Assembly: GCF_022568775.1 (NCBI RefSeq)
Contig: NZ_JAKZHW010000001.1
Coordinates: 806,001-870,000, forward strand
From: Sphingomonas telluris
GTDB lineage: Bacteria; Pseudomonadota; Alphaproteobacteria; Sphingomonadales; Sphingomonadaceae
Reading direction: 5' to 3'
DNA length: 64,000 bases
The notes under the pieces were generated by a model. That model did not search any database and was not told the origin of the DNA. It saw nothing but the letters and a program-made list of their open reading frames with translations. Every line of letters starts with the position of its first letter. The first letter of the stretch is position 1. The position numbers and the translations under genes were made by a program. Positions 56,283 to 64,000 of this stretch are shown in pieces.

Positions 56283-56891
56283 GGCGAATAGCGCGTCCAC
56301 GTCGCCGCCGTTCGCCGCCAGAACCGTTTCGATCCGCTTGCGGCCCTGCCAGTAAATCAGCGCGGGCGCCTTCTGTCCGCTCGCTATCAGCTGCCGCGCC
56401 TGCTCGTCGGACAAGGTGCTTTCCGCGCCGACGATGTCGCAATAGCCCTCTCGCAGCCATTGCGGTTTCGTCCAATCGACGGTCAGGCCGAAGTGCCGCC
56501 GCTCCATCCCGTGACATTTCTCGTGGGCAATGATGCCTGACAGCGTTCGCGTCCCGAAGGCTGTTGCCACCTGGTCCGCGCGGAGGTCGCTGCGCCGTAC
56601 GATCACCGCCTCGCGAAGCGGACGGGTGAGCGCGAGCGTCGTTGAATTACCAAGGGCCAGCAAGGACCAGCGCCAACCGCCGTCGGTGAGGAAGATCGAA
56701 CGTGGTTCGGCCGTGCGCGCGAGGGGGCTTTTGGCGACCAGCGCGTTAGCGCGCGCCGTCACCCGGTCGAGTGCGCGGCGGTCGACCGGCGCTACCGAGT
56801 AGACCGTGTCGCCGTTAGATTGGACGACGTGCGGGAAAGCCAGCAATTGCGGCGCGGCCAGCGGCGAAACGAGGATGGCGACGATCGCCAA
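56271..56891 (-). CDS. Putative membrane-anchored or exported zinc protease-like protein (HExxH)
   Basis: 206 residues from TTG 56891. An N-terminal hydrophobic segment (IVAILVSPLAAPQLLAF) is followed by a domain with HEKCH in SGIIAHEKCHGMERR, a zincin-type HExxH, and EGYCDIVGAEST further on, whose Glu could be the third zinc ligand. I do not recognise the family. The start is uncertain: TTG 56891 leaves a very short n-region, and the open frame continues upstream into the icd end with only CTG codons. It follows icd by about 30 nt. Confidence 0.6.
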   Translation of the reverse strand: MAIVAILVSPLAAPQLLAFPHVVQSNGDTVYSVAPVDRRALDRVTARANALVAKSPLARTAEPRSIFLTDGGWRWSLLALGNSTTLALTRPLREAVIVRRSDLRADQVATAFGTRTLSGIIAHEKCHGMERRHFGLTVDWTKPQWLREGYCDIVGAESTLSDEQARQLIASGQKAPALIYWQGRKRIETVLAANGGDVDALFASAR

Positions 56892-56922
56892 CCCCCGCCA
56901 GCCGCTGAGCGCCTGCAGCAGG

Positions 56923-58152
56923 TTACGCAGCGACGCTCCCCTCGACCATCGCCGTTTCGAGGTTCTTCACGATCTGGTCGAAGAACTGCTCGGTGGTCAT
57001 CCACGGCTGATCCGGGCCGACAAGGATCGCGAGATCTTTGGTCATGTGACCGCTTTCGACCGTGTCGACGCAGACGCGCTCGAGCGTCTCGGCGAAACGC
57101 ACGACGTCGGGTGTTTCGTCGAGCTTGCCGCGGAACTTGAGGCCACCGGTCCAGGCGAAGATGGAAGCGATGGGGTTGGTCGACGTCGCCTTGCCCTGCT
57201 GGTGCATGCGGAAGTGGCGCGTGACGGTGCCGTGAGCGGCTTCCGCCTCGACGGTCTTGCCGTCCGGTGTCATCAGGATCGAGGTCATAAGGCCGAGCGA
57301 GCCGAAGCCCTGCGCGACCTGGTCCGACTGGACGTCGCCGTCATAGTTCTTGCAGGCCCAGATGAACTTGCCGCTCCACTTCAGGGCGGAAGCGACCATG
57401 TCGTCGATCAGGCGATGCTGGTACTCGATACCAATCTCGTCGAACTTCGCCTTGAATTCGCTATCGAAAATCTCCTGGAAGATGTCCTTGAAGCGGCCGT
57501 CATAGGCCTTCAGGATCGTATTCTTCGTGGAGAGATAGACGGGCCAGCGGCGGTTGATGCCGTAGTTGAAGCAGGCACGGGCGAAGTCGCGGATGGACTC
57601 GTCGAGGTTGTACATACCCATGGCGACACCGGCGCTCGGGAAGTCGAACACCTCATGCTCGATCTCTTCGCCGTTCTCGCCCATCCACTTGATGGTCAGC
57701 TTGCCGGGGCCGGGCACCTTGAAGTCGGTCGCCTTATACTGGTCGCCGAAGGCGTGGCGGCCGACGACGATCGGGTCGGTCCAGCCCGGGATGATCCTCG
57801 GCACGTTGGCGATGACGATCGGCTCGCGGAAGACGACGCCGCCCAGGATGTTGCGGATCGTGCCGTTCGGCGACTTCCACATCTTCTTGAGGCCGAATTC
57901 CTCGACGCGGGCCTCGTCCGGGGTGATCGTGGCGCACTTCACGCCGACGCCATGCTTCTTGATGGCCTCGGCGGCCTCGACCGTGATCTTGTCCTCCGTC
58001 TCGTCGCGCTTTTCTATGCCGAGGTCGTAGTAAAGCAGGTCCACATCGAGGTACGGCAGGATCAGGCGTTCGCGGATCCACTGCCAGATGATGCGGGTCA
58101 TTTCGTCGCCGTCGAGCTCGACGACAGGATTCTTCACCTTGATCTTGGCCAT
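56923..58152 (-). CDS. icd: NADP-dependent isocitrate dehydrogenase (homodimeric, eukaryote-like type)
   Basis: 409 residues starting [20 protein letters not shown], typical of the dimeric type II IDH found in Alphaproteobacteria rather than the E. coli type. Substrate Arg/Ser sites lie in [14 protein letters not shown], metal Asp in [19 protein letters not shown], and the NADP region in [11 protein letters not shown]. It makes 2-oxoglutarate, CO2 and NADPH in the TCA cycle. Confidence 0.97.
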   Translation of the reverse strand: MAKIKVKNPVVELDGDEMTRIIWQWIRERLILPYLDVDLLYYDLGIEKRDETEDKITVEAAEAIKKHGVGVKCATITPDEARVEEFGLKKMWKSPNGTIRNILGGVVFREPIVIANVPRIIPGWTDPIVVGRHAFGDQYKATDFKVPGPGKLTIKWMGENGEEIEHEVFDFPSAGVAMGMYNLDESIRDFARACFNYGINRRWPVYLSTKNTILKAYDGRFKDIFQEIFDSEFKAKFDEIGIEYQHRLIDDMVASALKWSGKFIWACKNYDGDVQSDQVAQGFGSLGLMTSILMTPDGKTVEAEAAHGTVTRHFRMHQQGKATSTNPIASIFAWTGGLKFRGKLDETPDVVRFAETLERVCVDTVESGHMTKDLAILVGPDQPWMTTEQFFDQIVKNLETAMVEGSVAA

Positions 58153-58266
58153 GCGCCTTCCTGCTTTTCCCGTATTTTATGGAGTTGGCGCGCGCATTAG
58201 GACGCGCTCTGCGATTGGGCAACCGCGCCGTTGTGCATGATCAACAGCGTCTCTAAGGATGCGCCC

Positions 58267-59007
58267 ATGCCATCTCTGGACAAGCCTGGCGGCGCGCTTA
58301 CCACCACCAACGTCAAGTGGCGTTTCCCTTCGACGCATCCGGAAGGACGCAAGTTCGTCGTGGGATCCGCTGCGATCACTCTCTTCGCATTCCTGCTGGG
58401 ATGGGGGATACTGGGATGGCTGCTCCTCGGCCTGACGATTTGGGTCTTCGCCTTCTTCCGCGATCCGATCCGCACCACCCCAAGGGGGGATAATTTCATC
58501 GTGGCGCCCGCCGACGGGCTGATCACCATGATCGCCAAGGTGCCGCCGCCGCGCGAGCTGGCTGGTGCCGACGGCCTTCCGGATGCGGAATATACTCGCG
58601 TCTCTATCTTCATGAGCGTTTTCGACGTGCACGTGAACCGGTCGCCGGTGAGCGGGCATGTACGCAAGGTCGCCTACGTTCCCGGCAAGTTTGTCAACGC
58701 CGATCTCGACAAGGCCAGCGAAGAGAACGAGCGCCAGAACATCGTCGTTGAGACGGCGACGGGTCTACGCATCGGCTTCACGCAGATTGCGGGGCTCGTC
58801 GCCAGGCGCATTCTGACCTTCGTCCGCGAAGGCGACCTAGTCGATGCGGGCGAGCGGGTCGGCCTCATACGCTTCGGCAGCCGCGTCGACGTCTATCTGC
58901 CGGCGGGTACCGGACCTCGAGTGCTCTTGGGTCAGCGCACCATCGCCGGTGAAACCGTCATCGCCGAATATGGCGTTCAGCCGGAGCTGGTCGGATTCAG
59001 CCAGTGA
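58267..59007 (+). CDS. psd: Phosphatidylserine decarboxylase proenzyme
   Basis: 246 residues from ATG 58267, six bases after TAAGGAT. One or two membrane helices (about 34-62), conserved [10 protein letters not shown] and [16 protein letters not shown], and the self-cleavage site Gly-Ser in [11 protein letters not shown], which yields the pyruvoyl alpha chain. It is the short prokaryotic PSD type. It makes phosphatidylethanolamine from the product of the next gene, with which it overlaps by 4 nt. Confidence 0.96.
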   Translation: MPSLDKPGGALTTTNVKWRFPSTHPEGRKFVVGSAAITLFAFLLGWGILGWLLLGLTIWVFAFFRDPIRTTPRGDNFIVAPADGLITMIAKVPPPRELAGADGLPDAEYTRVSIFMSVFDVHVNRSPVSGHVRKVAYVPGKFVNADLDKASEENERQNIVVETATGLRIGFTQIAGLVARRILTFVREGDLVDAGERVGLIRFGSRVDVYLPAGTGPRVLLGQRTIAGETVIAEYGVQPELVGFSQ

Positions 59008-59801
59008 TCGACGAGCGCGAGGCGCGCGGAATACCGTTCCGCGCGATGATCCCGAACGCCGTTACGGCGCTCGCACTCTGTTTCGGTCTCACGGGCGTCA
59101 GCTTCGCCATCGGCGGGGAATGGGAGAAGGCGCTCGCGGCCATCGTTTTCGCCGGCGTCCTGGACGGCATGGACGGGCGCATTGCGCGGCTCCTTCGAGC
59201 GCAGAGCAAGTTTGGGGCGGAGCTCGATTCCCTTAGCGACAATATCGCGTTCGGCACTGCACCTGCGCTGATCCTCTTCCTCTGGTCCCTGCAGACGGCG
59301 CCGAGGTTCGGCTGGATCGCTGCCCTCGCGCTCGCCGTTTGCTGTGCTCTCCGGCTGGCCCGCTTCAATGCGCGGATCGACGCGGTCGAGCAGCCTCACA
59401 AGTCCGCGGGCTTCAACACCGGCGTTCCGGCGCCAGCGGGGGCGGGCGTGGCTTTCATTCCCATCTACCTCTGGCTCATCACCGGCAACGAACTTTTCCG
59501 CCGGTGGGAGCTGGTGATGGCCTGGACCATCTTCATCGCTCTGCTGATGATTTCCAGCCTGCCGACCTACAGCTGGTCGAGCATCCGCATCCGGAGCGGC
59601 TGGCGTCTGTTCGCACTGGCGGGGGTGGCGCTGCTGGGTGCGGCCTTGATCCGCGCACCCTGGCACACGCTTCTGCTCGTCGGGCTACTTTATCTGGCGG
59701 TCATTCCGTTCAGCTGGGCGTCCTTCGCTCGGGTCAAGCGGCGGCGCGCATCTGCGGCCGTGCCCGGATCGGCGTCCGGCGGGCATAACCCGTCCGCCTA
59801 G
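59004..59801 (+). CDS. pssA: CDP-diacylglycerol-serine O-phosphatidyltransferase
   Basis: 265 residues from GTG 59004 overlapping the psd stop (GTGA). Around residue 53 the CDP-alcohol transferase motif DGX2ARX8GX3DX3D is exact (DGRIAR...[11 protein letters not shown]). Several membrane helices. It makes phosphatidylserine, the psd substrate, so the pair is a PE operon. Confidence 0.95.
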   Translation: MIDEREARGIPFRAMIPNAVTALALCFGLTGVSFAIGGEWEKALAAIVFAGVLDGMDGRIARLLRAQSKFGAELDSLSDNIAFGTAPALILFLWSLQTAPRFGWIAALALAVCCALRLARFNARIDAVEQPHKSAGFNTGVPAPAGAGVAFIPIYLWLITGNELFRRWELVMAWTIFIALLMISSLPTYSWSSIRIRSGWRLFALAGVALLGAALIRAPWHTLLLVGLLYLAVIPFSWASFARVKRRRASAAVPGSASGGHNPSA

Positions 59802-59958
59802 GCGGCATACGGATTTCAAGGATCGTTTGAGGTTCCCGTGTCTCGCCGCGAAGGGCGACGAGAATGCGTGTACGGGAAGCGCCAAGGATTTCGGCCGCCA
59901 CGACGGCACACGCCCATAGAGTCACGAGGAAGGCGAGGGTGATCAGCGGTGCAAGCAT
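59734..59958 (-). CDS. Small single-pass membrane protein, candidate SOS-induced peptide
   Basis: 74 residues from ATG 59958 with AAGGGACG 8 nt upstream. The N-terminus MLAPLITLAFLVTLWACAVV is one membrane helix; the rest is a basic cytosolic tail rich in Arg and Pro. Its 3' end overlaps pssA antisense by 68 nt. Two regulatory signals point at it: a LexA box over a sigma70-like promoter (60044-60072) and an EcfG-like pair (59985-60009). Small SOS-induced membrane proteins in Caulobacter (SidA, DidA) block division; I see no sequence identity with them, so the parallel is only functional. Confidence 0.6.
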   Translation of the reverse strand: MLAPLITLAFLVTLWACAVVAAEILGASRTRILVALRGETREPQTILEIRMPPRRTGYARRTPIRARPQMRAAA

Positions 59959-59984
59959 CAACGTCGTCCCTTGTTTGACGGCAC

Positions 59985-60009
59985 AACCGTAACGGACTTG
60001 CTTTGTTCC
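59985..60009 (-). promoter_or_regulatory. EcfG-like promoter for the 74-aa membrane protein
   Basis: Minus strand GGAAC (60009-60005), 16-nt spacer, GGTT (59988-59985), ending 27 nt before the start codon. One mismatch to CGTT. Confidence 0.4.
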
Positions 60010-60043
60010 GCGTCGCCGGTCTGCCAAGTTGCTGGGACGGAAC

Positions 60044-60072
60044 AATGTTCCTGCTTTGTTCCTTCAAGTCAA
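60044..60072 (-). promoter_or_regulatory. SOS (LexA) box overlapping a sigma70-like promoter
   Basis: The + strand has GTTC-N7-GTTC at 60047-60061, the alphaproteobacterial LexA consensus. On the minus strand it lies between and across TTGACT (60072-60067) and AACATT (60049-60044), spaced 17 nt, so bound LexA would block the promoter. Transcription would run from about 60037 into the 74-aa gene, with a leader of about 79 nt. GGAACAAAGCA occurs twice on the minus strand (60061-60051 and 60009-59999). Confidence 0.6.
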
Positions 60073-60157
60073 GAGCCAAAATGGATCTATGTCCGATCCC
60101 CAGGCCAAGCCCTTGAAAGCACGGCGCGCTTCGGCTAGGGGCGCGGCCATCCCACAG

Positions 60158-60207
60158 GCGGAGCTAACATACCGGTGCCGGCCGTAAGGCTGGTTACACG
60201 GCTCCGC
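60158..60207 (+). promoter_or_regulatory. Structured leader of the rpsB-tsf transcript
   Basis: An outer stem GCGGAGC (60158-60164) with GCTCCGC (60201-60207) encloses an inner stem CCGGCC (60178-60183), GTAA loop, GGCTGG (60188-60193). It sits 27 nt before the rpsB start. Such leaders often let free S2 repress its own operon; here that is an inference. Confidence 0.5.
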
Positions 60208-60234
60208 TGAGGCAGAACCGGAAGGAGAAAGACT

Positions 60235-60990
<756 letters not shown>

Positions 60991-60993
60991 TTC

Positions 60994-61016
60994 TGTGCTC
61001 CCCGCGAAATGCGGGG
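60994..61016 (+). terminator. Perfect hairpin between rpsB and tsf, attenuator-like
   Basis: GCTCCCCGC (60994-61002) pairs with GCGGGGAGC (61008-61016) around a 5-nt loop. No T-tract follows, so it more likely stabilises the rpsB message or partly attenuates tsf than ends transcription. Confidence 0.55.
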
Positions 61017-61081
61017 AGCCAGTTCCTATATCAAGGCGTGATGGGCCCCTCATGGAAGGGGCGCTTAGAGGGATTAGACAA

Positions 61082-62026
61082 ATGGCTGAGATTACGGCCG
61101 CGACCGTAAAGGAACTCCGCGAGCGCACTGGCGCCGGGATGATGGACTGCAAGAAGGCGCTCGCCGAAGCCAATGGCGAGATGGAAGCCGCGATCGATTG
61201 GCTGCGCGCCAAGGGTCTCGCTGCTGCCGCCAAGAAGGCTGGCCGCACGGCCGCTGAAGGCCTCGTCGGCGTTGCCGTCGCGGGCAACCGCGGCGCCGTA
61301 GTCGAGGTGAACTCGGAGACGGACTTCGTCGCCAAGAACGAGATCTTCCAGGATTTCGTCCGCAACGTCGCGCAGATCGCGCTCGACAAGGGCTCGGACG
61401 TGGAGGCGCTCGGCGCTGCTGCGTATCCGACGGGTGGAACGGTTGCCGAGACGCTGACCGACAACATCGCGAAGATTGGCGAAAACCAGTCGCTGCGTCG
61501 CGCTGCAGTCGTGGAAGTCAGCGAAGGCGTGATCGTGCCTTACGTGCACAACCAGGTCGTTCCGGGCCTCGGCAAGATCGGCGTGCTCGTCGCTCTCGAG
61601 AGCGCGGCTCCGGCCGAAACGCTGAACGCTCTCGGCAAGCAGATCGCCATGCACGTTGCTGCTGCGAACCCGCTGGCGCTGAATGCCGACGAGCTCGATC
61701 CGGCGCTCATCGAGCGTGAGCGCTCGATCGCGATGGAAAAGGCGAAGGAAAGCGGCAAGCCGCAGAACATCGTCGAGAAGATGGTCGAAGGCGGTCTTGC
61801 GAAATTCCGCAAGGACAGCGCGCTCCTGTCGCAGCTGTTCGTGATGGACAACAAGACCCCGGTTGCCGAGGTCGTTGCCCAGGCGGCGAAGGAAGCCGGC
61901 ACGGGCATCGTGCTGAAGGGCTTCACCCGCTTTCAGCTCGGCGAGGGCATCGAGAAGAAGCAGGAAGACTTCGCGGCGGAAGTCGCGGCCGCTGCCGGCA
62001 CCTCGAAGGCCGAACCGGTCGCCTAA
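61082..62026 (+). CDS. tsf: Translation elongation factor Ts
   Basis: 314 residues from ATG 61082. The N-terminal UBA-like part [18 protein letters not shown] and [14 protein letters not shown] are EF-Ts signatures; the core and C-terminal helices follow. It exchanges GDP on EF-Tu. Confidence 0.98.
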   Translation: MAEITAATVKELRERTGAGMMDCKKALAEANGEMEAAIDWLRAKGLAAAAKKAGRTAAEGLVGVAVAGNRGAVVEVNSETDFVAKNEIFQDFVRNVAQIALDKGSDVEALGAAAYPTGGTVAETLTDNIAKIGENQSLRRAAVVEVSEGVIVPYVHNQVVPGLGKIGVLVALESAAPAETLNALGKQIAMHVAAANPLALNADELDPALIERERSIAMEKAKESGKPQNIVEKMVEGGLAKFRKDSALLSQLFVMDNKTPVAEVVAQAAKEAGTGIVLKGFTRFQLGEGIEKKQEDFAAEVAAAAGTSKAEPVA

Positions 62027-62051
62027 GACACAGGTTCGCTGTTGGAAAATG

Positions 62052-62084
62052 GGGCGGGCGCGCTAAAGCGTGTCCGCCCTTTCC
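62052..62084 (+). terminator. Hairpin with short T-run between tsf and pyrH
   Basis: A 12-bp stem (62052-62063 with 62068-62079, two G-T pairs) with TAAA loop is followed by TTTCC. It probably ends part of the rpsB-tsf transcript. Confidence 0.6.
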
Positions 62085-62108
62085 ATATCTCAAGGACGTG
62101 CCCACCGC

Positions 62109-62834
62109 ATGACCCGCCCTCGCTTCAACCGGATCCTGCTGAAACTCTCGGGCGAAGCGCTGATGGGGCAGGGGCAGTTCGGCATCGATCCGGAAGCGGC
62201 CGCCGGGCTAGCGAGCGAGATCGCGGCCGCCAAGGGCAAGGGCCATGAGCTCTGCCTGGTGGTCGGCGGCGGCAACATCTTCCGCGGCATGGCGGCGGCA
62301 GCACGGGGCTTCGACCGCGCCACGGCCGACTACATGGGCATGCTTGCGACGGTGATGAATGCGCTGGCGCTGCAGAACGCACTCGAGAAGCAGGGTGTCG
62401 ACACGCGGGTGATGTCCGCAATTCCGATGGCGAGCGTGTCGGAGCCCTACATTCGCCGGCGTGCTCTTCGGCACTTAGAGAAGGGGCGCATCGTCCTGTT
62501 CGCGGCGGGCACCGGCAATCCGTACTTCACCACGGACACGGCAGCGGCGCTTCGTGCGGCAGAGATGGGTTGCGACGCGCTCTTCAAGGGCACCAGCGTC
62601 GACGGCATCTACACGGCCGACCCCAAGAAGGCGGCGGACGCCCAGCGGTATGACAAGCTCAGCTTCAACAAGGTGTTGAGCGACGACCTTAAGGTCATGG
62701 ATGCGGCGGCGGTTGCGCTTTGCCGCGACAATAATATTCCGATCGTGGTCTTCAACATCCGTCAGACGGGCAACCTCGCAGAGGTGATCGAGGGCGGTGG
62801 AACGGCCACCATCGTGCAAGGGGAGCAAGCATGA
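62109..62834 (+). CDS. pyrH: Uridylate kinase
   Basis: 241 residues from ATG 62109. [23 protein letters not shown] and [21 protein letters not shown], then [17 protein letters not shown] are UMP kinase motifs of the amino-acid-kinase fold. It makes UDP for RNA and envelope sugar nucleotides. Overlaps frr (ATGA). Confidence 0.97.
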   Translation: MTRPRFNRILLKLSGEALMGQGQFGIDPEAAAGLASEIAAAKGKGHELCLVVGGGNIFRGMAAAARGFDRATADYMGMLATVMNALALQNALEKQGVDTRVMSAIPMASVSEPYIRRRALRHLEKGRIVLFAAGTGNPYFTTDTAAALRAAEMGCDALFKGTSVDGIYTADPKKAADAQRYDKLSFNKVLSDDLKVMDAAAVALCRDNNIPIVVFNIRQTGNLAEVIEGGGTATIVQGEQA

Positions 62835-63391
62835 CGACGACCATGGACAAATCCGACATCCAGCGCCGGATGCATGGCGCGGTGGAAGCGCTAAAGCACG
62901 ACCTCGGGGGCCTGCGCACGGGCCGCGCGTCGACTGCTCTGCTCGATCCCATTCAGGTCGAGGTTTACGGCTCCAACATGCCGCTAAACCAGGTCGCGAC
63001 CGTTGCCGTGCCGGAGCCGCGGATGCTCTCCGTGCAGGTTTGGGACCGCTCGAACGTGAGCCCGGTCGAGAAGGCCATCCGTTCCGCGGGTCTCGGGCTG
63101 AATCCGATCACCGACGGGCAGACGATCCGTCTGCCAATCCCGGAGCTGACGGAAGAGCGCCGCAAAGAGCTCGCAAAGCTTGTCGGCCAATACGCTGAGA
63201 AGGCGAAAATTGCGGTCCGCAACGTCCGCCGCGACGGCATGGAGCATCTCAAGGCCGACGAGAAGAAGCACGAGATCAGCGAGGACGAGCGCAAGCGCCT
63301 CGAGAATGAGGTGCAGAAGCTAACGGACGACACGATCAAGGAGATCGACGAAGCCGCTCAGACGAAGGAAAAGGAAATCCTCGGCAAGTGA
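62831..63391 (+). CDS. frr: Ribosome recycling factor
   Basis: 186 residues: the long three-helix bundle with [33 protein letters not shown] and VRNVRRDG. It splits post-termination ribosomes with EF-G. Its stop overlaps the uppS start (GTGA). Confidence 0.98.
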   Translation: MTTTMDKSDIQRRMHGAVEALKHDLGGLRTGRASTALLDPIQVEVYGSNMPLNQVATVAVPEPRMLSVQVWDRSNVSPVEKAIRSAGLGLNPITDGQTIRLPIPELTEERRKELAKLVGQYAEKAKIAVRNVRRDGMEHLKADEKKHEISEDERKRLENEVQKLTDDTIKEIDEAAQTKEKEILGK

Positions 63392-64000
63392 GCCCTGCCG
63401 CCGCGCCGAAGGACGCTGGGCGGGCGGCCAACCAAGGTGGCTCGCCGCCGCGCCACGTCGCCATCATCATGGATGGCAATGGCCGCTGGGCGAAGCAGCG
63501 CGGCCTGCCGCGCGTCGCCGGGCACAAGGCGGGGGCGGAGGCTGTTCGCCGGACGCTGCGGGCAGCCGTCAAGAACGGCATTGAAGTCCTTACGCTCTAT
63601 GCCTTTTCTTCCGAGAACTGGCGGCGGACGGAGGAGGAGGTTTCCGACCTCAAGGGCCTGCTCGGCTATTATTTGGAGCGCGAGCTGGATTCGCTTGCGA
63701 AGGAAGGCGTGCAGCTTCGGCTGATCGGCGATTATCGCGCTTTCGGGCCTGATCTCAGCCAACGGCTCGAGCGGGCCGTGGAAAAGCTGAAGGGGAACAG
63801 CCGGCTGACGCTGGTCGTGGCGTTGAACTACGGATCGCGCGCCGAAATTGCCGAGGCGGCTCGAAATCTCGCAGGCAAAGCTGCCGCTGGTGAGATCGAC
63901 CCGGTGTCGATCGACGAACACTTGCTTGGCGAGCAGTTGCAGACGCACGACCTTCCGGAACTGGACCTCCTCATCAGGACTTCTGGAGAAGTGCGCCTCT
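63388..64000 (+). CDS. uppS: Isoprenyl (undecaprenyl) diphosphate synthase, 3' end cut off by window
   Basis: From GTG 63388 the frame is open to the window end (204 codons). [16 protein letters not shown] carries catalytic Asp29 and the P-loop, with GHKAGAE and [13 protein letters not shown] further on; all are cis-prenyltransferase signatures. It makes the C55 lipid carrier for peptidoglycan. The last part (beyond [13 protein letters not shown]) is outside the window. Confidence 0.97.
   Translation, partial: MSPAAAPKDAGRAANQGGSPPRHVAIIMDGNGRWAKQRGLPRVAGHKAGAEAVRRTLRAAVKNGIEVLTLYAFSSENWRRTEEEVSDLKGLLGYYLERELDSLAKEGVQLRLIGDYRAFGPDLSQRLERAVEKLKGNSRLTLVVALNYGSRAEIAEAARNLAGKAAAGEIDPVSIDEHLLGEQLQTHDLPELDLLIRTSGEVRL

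Noticed and set aside
58190..58245. tRNA-like stretch before psd on the minus strand (GGTTGCCCAATCGCAGAG)
   Set aside because: It resembles a D-arm, but no anticodon arm, T-loop or acceptor stem can be drawn.

Overview
The window is a high-G+C stretch of an alphaproteobacterial chromosome, most likely from Sphingomonadales. Pointers are a PhoK/SPAP-type alkaline phosphatase, a TonB-dependent receptor with a GSRIRR-type plug start, the order tig-clpP-clpX-lon-hupB, the short ProRS form, a DUF3775 gene and several promoters of the EcfG type (GGAAC-N16-CGTT). Genes are dense, often joined by ATGA or GTGA overlaps, and I see no prophage, insertion sequence or CRISPR array. It is mostly a core chromosome segment with small lineage-specific genes between conserved blocks.

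Layout. 1-9.7 kb: end of a DUF3089 hydrolase, an orphan Flp pilin, gatCAB, a secreted alkaline phosphatase, and a run of envelope genes (lipoprotein, Tat-exported M48 protease, lipoprotein, PAP2 phosphatase). 9.8-26.9 kb: the proteostasis axis tRNA-Leu, tig, clpP, clpX, lon, hupB, interrupted by a glycosyltransferase, a TonB receptor, an amidohydrolase, a KaiC-like ATPase plus hybrid histidine kinase pair, and small genes. 26.9-35 kb: tRNA-Val, a Crp/Fnr regulator, tRNA-His, a leucine-dehydrogenase-like gene, the cytochrome c maturation operon ccmCDEFGH plus a CcmI-like TPR gene, and alanine dehydrogenase. 35-40.3 kb: kup, small genes, tRNA-Met, a TonB-C protein, two small secreted WGxxGxxG-type proteins and a 6S RNA. 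40.3-54.8 kb: proS, lolC/E, lolD, a DUF1311 protein, dnaE, a hemerythrin protein, mtgA, alaS, a broken GFA gene and a CPA2 antiporter. 54.8-64 kb: DUF2945, an FAD monooxygenase behind a perfect palindrome, a HExxH protein, icd, psd, pssA, an SOS-type small membrane protein, then rpsB-tsf-pyrH-frr-uppS running off the end.

Regulation is the most interesting layer. Three exact GGAAC-N16-CGTT sites and two near matches lie 26-30 nt upstream of start codons of small or stress-type genes (PAP2, Gly/Lys-rich peptide, DUF3775, hemerythrin, a 74-aa membrane protein), which suggests a local general-stress (EcfG) regulon. The 74-aa membrane protein also has an alphaproteobacterial LexA box (GTTC-N7-GTTC) lying across a sigma70-like promoter. 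It is therefore a candidate for an undescribed SOS-induced membrane peptide, perhaps functionally like Caulobacter SidA/DidA.

Two genes look frameshifted (an isoprenylcysteine-methyltransferase-like gene and a GFA gene). Two others appear to need non-ATG/GTG/TTG starts (ACG for PAP2, CTG for the TonB-C protein). All assignments come from reading the sequence and remembered family signatures; no database search was run.
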